Assembly (NCBI GenBank): GCA_950295325.1
Contig: OX485804.1
Span: 37,326,001-37,390,000 of the forward strand
Reading direction: 5' to 3'
From: Polytrichum commune
Lineage: Eukaryota; Streptophyta; Polytrichopsida; Polytrichales; Polytrichaceae
DNA length: 64,000 bases
In this document: positions 36,497-46,745 of the stretch, in pieces
Layout of the letters: every line of letters starts with the position of its first letter
How positions within the stretch are numbered: position 1 is the stretch's first letter
Made by a program: the position numbers and the translations under genes
Notes under the pieces: model-generated
The model's input: only the letters and a program-made list of their open reading frames with translations
What the model was told of the DNA's origin: nothing
The model's database searches: none

Positions 36497-39400
36497 TGTG
36501 GGTAGTATGAGGGGTTGATCACACCAGCCATTTCTGGCACCATCCGTCAGCATCTCCGGTTGCCATAGCCTGAAAAGTGGTGGGCCATCGTCTCTTTCTC
36601 AACATAATCCCTAGCAATTTTACTGTTACAACCGGATGAAAAGTTTAGTGTGATCGGGGCATGAGATGATTAATAAGTGGAGATCGTATGAGTCCATTCA
36701 AATATCGGTGTCCAATTAAGTGAGATAACCAAATTAGGTATGTTGCCTTATGAAATCGAGGCCTCCTCTCAATCTATGTGCTCTTCTTCATAAATGTCAG
36801 TGAGGTGTAAACAAATGTCCGCCGAGTGTCCATCTCTATCAAGAAGACAAGCGGTTGCTCGAGAACTAACTTACTTTATTGTTTTAGATTTGCGTTTCAT
36901 GCGATATTTTTATCGGATTTACATGAATAATATGAAAGCATCTAATTTTTAGCCATTGGAAAAACCAATTATTGTAGTTATGCACAAAACATGTATATGA
37001 GTTGCATGCTTTCATTTCACAACCACTTGATGTGGAGGGCATTTAAGTCCCCTATCATGAGCATTTGTGTGTGATCAATCATTTGTGTGTAGAACCCAAC
37101 TCCATAATGAGCATGCAAAAGAGAAAACTTGTCATTGGAACAAAAATTGACGAACATGCAACAGTGCCAAAGTTGAAGTTTTCAACTTTGGACATTTATT
37201 GAAAGATAAAATATGAATATTTGGTCATTATACCTATTTTAGAGGTCAAAGCTTAAAGCTCATTAACCAATTCATTTATGAGAACATGAATGTTATATTT
37301 GGAGCATGTTTGCAATTGGGAGATAGCCCAATTTGCTACAATCAACATTGCTCATGAGCAAAAATGTTTGTTACAATACTTGATCAAATTTGTGTTTGGG
37401 ATCTTAGCTCTTGGATAAATACCTAACAACACACCACTGAGACAAAGAATTAGGCATGCTTACCTTGTTCACCAAACATATAAGAACCTCCATTCTTGTT
37501 GGGTGTTGGGCGGGATGATGACATGAGGTGGTGGTCTAGAGTACTTTCCCACCATTTGAAGGGTGACCCCTTGAGCAACTGCATATCATCGGGGCAATCA
37601 AGCAAATTGATCCTAGTGGTACATTTCATTGAGAAAGGAAATTTTAGACCATCATTAACGTTAAGGATCTTTCATCCCACTTGCTACCATAATTTTTTTT
37701 TTCTTTAGCCATTTACATGGTGTAGCTAACTTCAATACACATGTTGTACAATAAAAATACACGTGTTCCAATGAAACTGGACTATGTCTCTAGATCAATA
37801 TAAGTTCAATAATCTCCACATGTGGGAGGGACTTCATTGTGACCTCACATAATGTTTATATCTCAACTTTGACCATGACACCTTGAAATTATAATCTTTG
37901 TGATTTGCAATTGTTGACCACACAAAACGATTATTCATTCAATCTATCAGTCAAAATTGTATGTGAAGTTGTAAGTACTCATAATTCATGTAAGTACCCT
38001 ACCTCATTATATTTAAACAGCTCAAAGATTTTGAGGGCATGTTTACAATAAAGACCGATGACCATGACCATTGTTTTCAAAATTATGTCATTGGTTGAGA
38101 AATGAATGGCAGTCCTACTTTGTTTTACACAAGGTCACAACAAATTAAAGTGACCATGGGTGAGCACATCTAAAACTTTTTGAATTTAAAATTTAAAATA
38201 AGAAAGTGACATGGAATCCTACACGTCCAAAAAATGAATAATGTTTGGTGGTCACTTGGATATGTTGTGAGAGAACTCAAATAAGTTGTCTCAAGGGAAA
38301 ATAAGGTAATCATGTCCAAAAAAATAAATTTAAAGATGTCTATATTTCCATTAACAACCTAAAGTCGGAGATGGCTTATGTATTGTGTGATGAACTCTAA
38401 AATGCTCAACTATTGAAGTTTCAACCAACATGTTGGGCATGTTTACACGTACATCTCAAATTATAGATTTTGATACTAGGGTTCAACTAAACATGCTCTT
38501 CACATTTGTAGTAGTTGTAGCATAATAGGTGGAGGTTAAGGGATTGAAAGAGGAGAGATATAAATTGAAGATGTGATAAACCGCTCGTCTACACAAGGGT
38601 TGGGTTGCCATTGGTTGCAATATGGATCAAGAGTGATGGTGTGAAATCGTATAACTTCTTATCCGCTTACATGTATGGAAAATGCCAATCTTAGAATTCA
38701 ATTTTGTGTTGTTTTTGTTTCCAAGAATCTAAAGTTCCACTCATGCCATTCATGTTGTCTAGGATGACATGGTTTCCTAACATTAAGATTCAATATGTGT
38801 CAAGATGGTGAGGGAAAAAAAAACAAACAAACTTTAGCTTTGCTAGAAGGAGTAATTGGCCAAGCAAATGCAATCACATGTTCCTTTTTTCCCTTTTTTG
38901 GGGTACAAATTGAACAATTGCAAAAAAATACCCAAAATACAACCAACCCGGGCGAACCAGGGCAACCCGAGTGGAATTCAAGCAATAATACTCGTTTGTG
39001 GTCTATCCTTCCACGTAACAACTAAGTTGCTCCAGGTCACGATAAGGGAAATGCAATCACATGTCATGGGCCTTGAATACAACATCGTGTCAAGAGCATC
39101 CTTCGTGGAAATATCTTTGACCTTGGGGTTATCCATGTATAATCACATGCACTTCATCACACATATATTTATGTGGTTTGAATGGCCAAAGGGGTGATTT
39201 TGAATCTTGTCCATTGTGGCTACATTAATGAGATAAGAGTTGTTGTTCCAAGGCTTGAAGAGTGTAAATCCAAGGATAAAGTTGTGTAAATGGAGTCAAA
39301 GATTACCATGTCAAATAGGAATATACTTATGATGCTACATGTATTGGAGTTAGCAAATGCTAAAAACATGCAACAATGTGTACATGAATGTATTACAAAG

Positions 39401-39871
39401 ATGGTATGGATTGAAGGAAAAAATAAACACTAATATGATCCAAGTGATGTGGGATCAAACTTAGTTCTAGGCATTTTACCACATGCAAAGGAGCTCCTCC
39501 AACGAGGTGCAAAGGTCCGGGTCTTATTTCTAACTATGTTTTTTTTCTTTTTTTCTTTTTTTCTCCACATTATAGTCTTAATGCATGGTTCATTATGATC
39601 ATTGTCATGCTAATAGAAGATACTACACTAGTATTCACCCTCTAACATCATTGTCCATTATTCAATTTTGAGTATCCGTCTAGGATGCACCAATAAGATA
39701 ACCATTTGAAAAAGGTAAGCAAGAGTCTTGGAACCAAAGAGTTGTAGAGATGCTTGATTTGCAATGTTGTTGCTGAGGGATAAGTTTGTTGATGTCTTAT
39801 TTTTGGTGGCCCAAATTTGAGCCTAGATGAAAGCAATGAAATACTAAGAAGTTTGAGAATTTTGCCCCTTG
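36497..39871. other. AT-rich intergenic DNA, nothing recognised
   Basis: Only short frames and homopolymer runs. No RNA gene, domain or bounded repeat could be supported. Confidence 0.4.
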
Positions 39872-39876
39872 GGCAG

Positions 39877-40645
39877 TGTTACACACCTCTCGCCGGTTGG
39901 CAATTGGTTTCACGACAACAATCTCTCACTGTAAGGAATTGAAAAAAAAACATAATTTATTTCTTTGTGAGACCTCTAAGTACAATCCGAGACCAAGTAA
40001 GTTTTGGTCAAAGAAGCTCTACCACCCGACCATAGGAGAAAGAGCTAACAACCAAAAAGCCACTCTCTCCTCCCCCGAGCTTCCTCTTATGCCAAAGGCA
40101 CTATTTTTACTTTCTATCTTTACATATAGTAAAATTATTCTATTCATAGCTCTATCTGGTAGTTCTACTATGAATCTATATTCTATTTTTGGCTCTTCTC
40201 AAACCTTCTCTAAGTTGGAACTCTCTAATTCCAACTAGTTCATCCATTCATTCTTTTAGTTGGAACTGTCTAATTCCAACTAATTCATTCATTAAATCTT
40301 CTAGTCGGAACTGTTTAATTCCAACTAGCTTTATCTATTCATTGAGAGTTGTCTAACTCCAATGAATAACATTCATCTTTCCAAATATGGAGTGGTCTAA
40401 CTCCGTGCACGGTGCACCTCATCGAGAGTTGTTTAACTCACGTGCACATGTTCTCAATTGGAATAGTCTAATTCATATGCACTAAATGCGGAGCTGTCTA
40501 ACTCCAGTGCACATGTTGTCAATCTGGAGTTGTCTTACTCCTATCCATTCATCTTCAACTGAGAGTTGTCTAGCTCTCATCTTTCTTTGCTTACACACTG
40601 GCACATGTAGTTAGAATATTCCTTAATAATTCTAGTTACATTACA
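39877..40645. mobile_element. Probable solo LTR (769 bp)
   Basis: Starts TGTTACACACC and ends GTTACATTACA (TG...CA ends), flanked by the 5-bp direct repeat GGCAG at 39,872-39,876 and 40,646-40,650, as expected for a retrotransposon LTR left by recombination. No gag-pol sequence adjoins it. The call is weakened by a promoter/polyA-like stretch (AATATAAAGG, ACATAAAGTAAAG) just outside the right end at 40,675-40,700, which could mean the true LTR is longer. It contains the stem-loop array at 40,213-40,580. Confidence 0.6.
40213..40580. repeat. Array of ten short stem-loops with a shared GTCTAA core
   Basis: Ten palindromic units occur every 20-45 bp: AGTTGGAA..TTCCAACT (8 bp, perfect, 40,213-40,236), TTAGTTGGAA..TTCCAACTAA (10 bp, perfect, 40,256-40,283), CTAGTCGGAA..TTCCAACTAG (40,301-40,328, one mismatch), then GAGTT-GTCT-AACTC, GGAGT-GGTCTA-ACTCC, GAGTT-GTTT-AACTC, GAAT-AGTCTA-ATTC, GGAGCTGTCTAACTCC, GGAGTTGTCTTACTCC and GAGAGTTGTCTAGCTCTC. 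The loop core (T)GTCTAA is nearly constant, while the stems differ but keep pairing (GGAA/TTCC, GGAG/CTCC, GAGAG/CTCTC). Confidence 0.85.
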
Positions 40646-41804
40646 GGCAGTTCATAAGTTAGGCAAGCATGTAATATAAAGGCTTGTACATAAAGTAAAG
40701 ACCTGCATCTTTATCTTGGATAGTCATAAAGCTTAATCTTTGGTTTTTGGAAAGCATGCTTTCTAATGTCATGGTTGCCAAACCTTAAGTGTGTCTCTTC
40801 AATCAATTTGATCCTAGCATGAAAATGATTTAATTCCACAGACCTCCACATTCTATATCTTTCTCATTCAGAGCTCTTATCATCACCCACCGACATTGTC
40901 CTCATGGTCATTTGAAGGCCCCATGTCCCAATATTGTGTTGCATGCTCAATTGTGATACATGTCAATGTTCAATTCATAAACAACCTCAATATCCAAATG
41001 TAAATTACTACATGTTTGACAATACAAATCATAAATTCCGAATAGATTACCAATATGATTTGGTCTTTGTTTTCCGTTGCCCTAATTCAACAATTGCCAT
41101 CAATGATTGGGTGGAGTATCACATAGCCTACACTTAGAAATTTTGAAATTAGTAGTAATTTTGTACTTTTGATTACATTAAAAACACAACATCATGTTCT
41201 AATGGCCAGTTCACATGGGGTCCCAAGTCCCAAATCCCACTTTGTGTTAGCAAGTCCCAACTTTTGAGCCTCAAGAAATCATTAAAATATGGTTAATTTC
41301 ATTAAAGTTGGGTCTCGTTTATTTGATGCCAAAAAATCATGGGGCTTATGTTAAGAGTCAGGTCTAGCTTTTTGCTCAACCCAACTCTCAACACAAGTCC
41401 CAAGCCTCACCTCCAAGAAAGTGTTGCCATGTAGACATCCATGTCATAGGTGGGAGTTGGAGCCCCATGTGAAGTGGTAAGTTCCAACTTCCATTGCTCC
41501 CACTGGCCAAGATTGCATGGATTGACCTCAAGTAACTTAGGACTTAGGACTTGAAACCCTAAACCCTAAGCCCGCTTCACACTATGTCCCATGACGAAGA
41601 CTTTCCCAAAAGTGATGTGGATATATCTCTTGGTCATAATCTTCAAAGCGCCATGACCGTGACTGTGACCACGGGAAACCCTAAATCATTTCTTCTCTCA
41701 CGCCCCATGTGTGTGAAAATAGCCCTCATCCAACTCCAATCAACCACAAAACTTGAAGAAGAGGAACCCATAATGGGGTTATTTGAACAGGAACTCAAGT
41801 GTAA

Positions 41805-42291
41805 GGGCCACTTCACACACTAGACTGAGAGCCCGTGACCATTCCACTTCAAGCACTCTCATTGGTGGAAAATGCAAAGCCGGTCCAAGTTCGCTTCACA
41901 CTACGTTCGAGGGACCAGTGGAGTATGTGAATGCAAGATGGATGTAAAGTCTACATGGATACCTACATGGCATCGAATGGATCACGTTTCATGGTCACTT
42001 GGACTATTTTCAAAAACCGCTTCTTGGAGGTAGGCCGAACACAAAACCGGGAGACCATGGCACTCCGAACGTTCATAACCATTGGTTTATTCTATTTTAT
42101 CATGTGTGAGGAGCCGCGTGAATAGGAATTAATCGAAATAGCATTTGGTTGAGGGCCCGGTCACATATGGCTTCACACTACACTCAAGGGTCCGTGACCA
42201 CACTACATGAGTTTGGAGATGTCTTGAGACGGCCTTTCGACACTTTCTTCTGGGCTCTCACAATCTCATGGTCACAGCTCTTGGCTCGTGT
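41805..42291. mobile_element. Tourist-like MITE, copy 1 (right end lost)
   Basis: Starts GGGCCACTTCACACACTAGA after TAA and follows the family sequence (AGCACTCTCATTGGTGGAAA, TTCGCTTCACACTACG, AAGATGGATGTAAAGTCTAC, GAGACCATGGCACTCCGAAC, AAATAGCATTTGGTTGAGGG) to GGCTCGTGTG, where it breaks off at about 42,291 without the final terminal repeat. Compare the complete copy at 49,654-50,152, which is in the opposite orientation. Confidence 0.8.
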
Positions 42292-42954
42292 GCCGTGTTC
42301 GGGGAAAACCGACGGCTAGTTCATTATTAGCCGATGGATTTCCCCTCATGGCCGGTCCAAATTTCCAACCATCGGATGGCAATCCGACTGTAATTTCAAT
42401 CCTCCGGCAATTAGCTGATGGACCAGAAAATGTCCCGGAAATGTAGCCAATTCTTCTTGTGAGTTACTGGATTTCAGCCGGAAGCATCTAGAACGCTATT
42501 TGTCGGGGGCATTTGATGATGCACTTGAGGAAGTACTCTAAACGTTTCCATGACCAAATCCAATTGCTTCTATGAAGAATTGGGGGACCCTTGGCCTTCA
42601 AGCGGTGAAGGCATTGCTAGGTTCAATTCATGCCAAGGATATTAACTCTTCAAATTCAAAGTTTTGAACATGCCTTTCTTTTCACTTATTCAAGATTTTG
42701 TACTAAGAAATGATTTCTAATAACTTTTCATACATTTTGTAAACAATCAGTGCCGATATGAATTCCATTTAATCGGATATTGGCCAATGAAAATATGAAA
42801 ATATAGGCAATTGGCCGATTGATTTTACAAAAGACCGGCTGTTGCCGATGTAAATTGGAAAAAATCCGACCCTTCGTAGCAACTACCGGCAATTAGCCAC
42901 TAAGGCTTCAAAAACTTCCTGAACTCTGCTCGTGTGTGAAGTGGTCCTAAGTTG

Positions 42955-43035
42955 GCATGCTGGGGGGGGGGGGGGGATCCCTTTGTGGATAGTGGAGGCC
43001 CTGAATTATTATTATTATTATTATTATGTGGAGGG
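42955..43035. repeat. G homopolymer and ATT microsatellite
   Basis: A G run at about 42,961-42,976 and an ATT repeat at about 43,005-43,026, in the left shoulder of a GC-rich segment. Confidence 0.85.
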
Positions 43036-43054
43036 GGGCAGGGCAATGAAATTT

Positions 43055-43490
43055 AGTTGGCAGTGTACCCGTGCCAGGTGTTTTGTCCACAAAAGGGGCC
43101 TGGAGCTGGTCAAGCTTTTGTGCATGGGCACCCTGATACTATGTGCCCTATCATTATTCAGATGATCCAGGCGCTGGGCCTATTTCGCCATTCAAGACAA
43201 AAGGAAACCTGCCCACCTGGCGAATCACGCGTCGCCACCTGCCCATCTGGCGAATCACGAGTCGCCACCTGCCCAGCCTGCATTCAATACCACGAGAGCT
43301 TTGAATGGGTTCATGAAGAAACAGTGGGCGGGGGTCGGCCCCTCCAAGAGCAGCCATGCACCACTGAACAGGGAGAAACTGACCGCCGCTTGCAGATGAA
43401 TCGGCTGAGGGCCCATTCACACCATGTGACCATGAAGTCGGACCAGTGGCCGGGAAGTATTTGGGCATATAGTCGGTCAAGATCCTAGTG
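43055..43490 (+). other. GC-rich segment with open frames on both strands and a 31-bp tandem repeat
   Basis: GC content is visibly higher than the surroundings, and frames are open on plus (143 codons, 43,057-43,488) and minus (108 codons, 43,154-43,480). A 31-bp unit (CTGGCGAATCACGAGTCGCC core) is tandemly repeated at 43,207-43,275, giving the peptide repeat GESRVATCP. No family recognised; possibly a captured host fragment inside a transposon. Confidence 0.35.
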
Positions 43491-43690
43491 ATTCTAAATC
43501 CAACCGGTTACATGTTGACATCTTTCGGTGTTGCTTTCATACGTTTGAGGTATATTCGTTCCATGGATTCTTCTAAAATGATCGGTAAAGGTCATGAAGA
43601 CTTGAACTTGAACTGGTTATTTCTTGAACTCAACCAGATCATCTACAACTAACTGCCGGTTCTTTCTGGGCATAGAGTTGGATCATGGAA
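43475..43690 (-). repeat. Dispersed repeat family copy (see 13,830-14,035)
   Basis: Inverted match to the family at 13,830-14,035: TAGTCGGTCAAGATCCTAGT, CAACCGGTTACATGTTGACA, GATCGGTAAAG, ACTAACTGCCGGTTC. Confidence 0.65.
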
Positions 43691-43877
43691 AATTGGTTTT
43701 TTTCCATGGTCCGATTTCATGGTCCAACTTCCATGGTTCGATCCCCTAAAAGCTCAATTTACAAAGCCTTTGGGCCCCTCACTAGCTGTAGAGCGAATGT
43801 GGATCAAAAGGGATGGCCATGCACCAAAAGTGAAAGCGTTGATTTTTTTTTAATGTATGCCTAAGAAGGACGCTTTT

Positions 43878-43902
43878 AGAAGATATATATATATATATAT
43901 AC
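43878..43902. repeat. TA microsatellite
   Basis: Roughly ten TA dinucleotides (ATATATATATATATATATAC). Confidence 0.85.
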
Positions 43903-44394
43903 ACACCATGATTCTTGGCTTCTTGTCGCGCACCTCTCCATGAGGAGTGCCCGAAACACCATGGGCACAAGGGGGACCCCAGAGTGACACCCTGGACTTG
44001 TGGCGCCATTGGTGAGAGGGCCCAAGTGATCCTAGTGTGGGTGAGGGCCCCGGTCGTTGCGAACACCTCCCACCCATGGGGACTAGGAGGCACGAGGGTA
44101 AGGCCAAGAGCTTGCGTAGCTTATGGCGTGGGGACTCTAGAATGCTCAAGAACACCTTCGGTAACTAGCACTTGTAGGTTAAAGATTCTTTAGTGAACAC
44201 ATGAAAGTCTAGCAGCTCGTGTCCATAACCCTCCACATTCTAGTGGACCATCAAAATATTATTCGATGACGGTCATGTGCTTAACTACATGCAAACACCT
44301 CCAACCCATTAGTTGTCAAAAATCTAGTGAGGGAGCAACCTATATGGAAACTCACCCTAAGTATTGCCAATACAACACAACCATCTAAGTAAAC

Positions 44395-44580
44395 TAAAAA
44401 TGATATTTAGTGTTTGATACATTAAATGTCAATAACCCTATGAAAGTAAGTAACCCTATAGATGTAAACTCAAACACTAAATATCAACTATGGTAATATG
44501 TGAAAGTTACATGTTTGAATTTAGTGTTAATAAGGATATGGAAAAAAAGATTATAATAAGGAAAATGGTAGTAGGGGAGA
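44395..44580. repeat. Dispersed repeat, inverted relative to 62,380-62,570
   Basis: ACACTAAATATCAACTATGG, TAATATGTG and TTTAGTGTTAATAAGGATAT recur as the reverse complement at 62,400-62,510 (CCATATCCTTACTGACACTA, CACATATTACCATAGTTGAT). Probably a MITE family; ends not defined. Confidence 0.6.
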
Positions 44581-45244
44581 TATCGGCACATTTATGTCTA
44601 ACACTAATTGTCAAGGAATAAAAAATTAATGTTGAACAACGTAGGGTGGTAACAACATTAAAATATAATCAATCACTAAACATCCTTTATAGTGTACTTA
44701 TTGTCGCCCTCGGAATTGCAAAGGTCGGGCAGCTTGTCCAAAAATACTTGAGTTATATGCAGACGTAGAGCTAAGGTGGACCGTGTATATACAGTTGATA
44801 TTTGCGTATTTGTTTGCATGGGAAAGTGAGGGCCACTTCACACAGTGCTCAAAATTGAAGTCTTCGGTGCCCTTCAAATGGGTTTTGGGACTTCAAAAAA
44901 TACCTCAAGGAAAATAGCCCTTCAAAACATAATCCTCATGTCTAAGTGCTCCCGTCACTTGAAGTGTTGGATAAATAGTACCCTTCAAGTACTATTCATC
45001 ATCTCAAGTAGTTGTTTAACTCCGGTTGTCTAATTGTGGGCTCCAGATCTCAGATCCAGATGGGAATTAGTTCAAAACTTGAGAATTTCGATTCCCGAAT
45101 GATTCAGCTTCCAAGTTCCGGTGGTTTGAACTTTGAAGCTTCCGATCAGTTAGACCAGTCAAGCCTCTAATTCAGTCTGGTGCAACTTATACTTTCAAAG
45201 TTTCTCTCAAACTTTAAAGTTTCAGTGATCTGGGACCACTCAAG

Positions 45245-45380
45245 CTTTTGATTCAATTTGGTGCAGCTTACACAAATCCTTTCGGTGCAGCTTGTATTTT
45301 CAGCAGCTTATACTTTCGGTGTAGCTTGATCGATCAGGCAGCTTATACTTCGGTGCAGCTTATTCTTTCGGAGGGAGTAT
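45245..45380 (+). repeat. Short tandem repeats of GTGCAGCTTATACTTTCG type inside the hAT element
   Basis: The unit GCAGCTTATACTTTCGGTG recurs about six times in variant form between 45,262 and 45,374 (GTGCAGCTTACAC, TCGGTGCAGCTTG, CAGCAGCTTATACTTTCGG, GGCAGCTTATACTTCGGTG). It sits where the N-terminal half of the transposase gene would be, so it may mark the deletion-and-fill junction. Confidence 0.7.
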
Positions 45381-45391
45381 TCTTTCAACGT

Positions 45392-46087
45392 GGTGCCAAC
45401 TGGAAAGATTTGTATGTTGATAGGTTTGGTTGTGAGAAAGTGCATACTTTGCACTATGACTCTATGCCCGGGTGTGATGTAGGGGGCTCGTTGGAGGATT
45501 GCATCACCCTTGGTAGATTATACATCCAAAAGGTTATTGAATCACTAAATGATCGCTTCCCCGACTTGCCCATTTTTAATGCGGCCAGCCTTTTCAGCCC
45601 AAAACACTATCCCATGGATGCATTGGATCGAGGCACTTTAACTTAGCAATGGTTGAACCGGTTGGTGACACATTTCAAGTGGGGCTCTGTTCTTGTTGAT
45701 CAAGCCAATGCGGAGTTGCTCGAATTTGTGGAGATGTTATCTTCAGCTTGTCAACACCGAAGTATGCATGAAGCTAGGGTTTTTTGTGGCCGTGACCGAG
45801 AGTTTAAGATCAATTGGCCAACCCTAATGTTGCTATGGCAAGCCATACTTGTGATCCCTACTAGCACTGTTGTTTGTGAGCGTGGTTTTTCAAAGCATAA
45901 TTGGGTTAAGAGCGAAAGGAGAACATGCCTAAACCTTGACACACTTGATGCATTGATGAGGGTTAGCCTAAACAATTTGGGAGTTGAATTCATGGATTGG
46001 AATGGCATTTTTGACACTTGGAAAACCGCTACAGTAACCAACAAGCGTAGGGCATTGTCACTTCAAGAGGTGGAGTTAGATGGTTGA
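45392..46087 (+). pseudogene. hAT transposase, C-terminal part including the hATC dimerisation region
   Basis: One frame runs from about 45,392 to TGA at 46,085-46,087 with a single in-frame TAG (45,644-45,646). The second part holds WPTLMLLWQAILVIPTSTVV, then CERGFSKHNWVKSERRTCLN and LDALMRVSLNNL. This is the conserved hAT C-terminal dimerisation block, in which ERGFS-N-K-RR-L is characteristic. The first part has DRFPDLPIFNAASLFSPKHY, also typical of plant hAT proteins. The BED zinc finger and the catalytic N-terminal half are missing. With one stop and so much missing it cannot be active. Confidence 0.9.
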
Positions 46088-46745
46088 TTCTTCATTATTT
46101 CATTGTACTAGAAGCATGTACCATGCAAATCATGCATAATTTTAATATAAGTTTTATATTTCTTTGAAAATTTTCCATTGACGTCCTAGATTTAGATATG
46201 CCCTTCAATTGCAATGCTGAAATTTCAGAGCCCTTCAAAATGAAATTCATATGAGGGCTTCAATTTTGAGCACTGACTTCACACACGAGACTGAGAGCCC
46301 ATGACCATTACACTTTAAGCACTCTCATTGGTGGAAAAGGTAGAGCAGGTCCAAGTTCGCTTCATACTACGCTCGAGGGACGAACATAGTATGTGAATGC
46401 AAGATGGATGTAAAGTTTATATGGATTCCTACATGGCATCAAATGGATAATGTTTCATGGTCATTTGGACTATTTTCAAAAACCACCTCTTGGAGGTAGG
46501 TCTAACACAAAACCCAGAGACCATGGCACTCTGAACGCTCACGACCGTTGGTTTATTCTATTTTAACATGTATGAGAACTTGCATGAATAGAAATTCACT
46601 GAAATAGCATTTGGTTGAGGGCCATGTCATATATGACTTCACACTACACTTGAGGATCCATGACCACACTACATGATTTTGGAGGTGTCTTGGGATAGCC
46701 TTTGGACACTTCTTTTTGGGCTCTCATCATTTCATGGGAGCTTGA

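Larger units (their letters stand above)
44843..46275 (+). mobile_element. hAT-family DNA transposon, 1,433 bp, internally truncated
   Basis: Terminal inverted repeats CAGTGCTCAAAATTGAAG (perfect over 18 bp) flanked by the 8-bp direct repeat ACTTCACA at 44,835-44,842 and 46,276-46,283, the exact hAT signature. Subterminal CCCTTCAA motifs occur several times near both ends (44,870-44,995 and 46,200-46,260), as expected for transposase-binding sites. It encodes only the C-terminal part of a transposase, so it is non-autonomous. Confidence 0.95.
44830..46745. mobile_element. Tourist-like MITE, copy 2, split by a hAT insertion
   Basis: The element starts GGGCCACTTCACA at 44,830, is interrupted at 44,843-46,275 by the hAT element, and resumes at 46,276 with ACTTCACACACGAGACTGAG, continuing through the family sequence to GGGCTCTCATCATTTCATGG near 46,730, where the right end is lost. 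Removing the hAT and one target-site copy restores the family sequence exactly, so this MITE is older than the hAT insertion. Confidence 0.85.

Noticed and set aside
39876-40238. 120-codon frame at the left of the solo LTR
   Set aside because: Low-complexity composition, no domain, inside LTR sequence.
40213-40580. CRISPR array
   Set aside because: Regular spacing of palindromes superficially resembles one, but the units are short and variable and spacers are not uniform; the context is a plant retrotransposon LTR.
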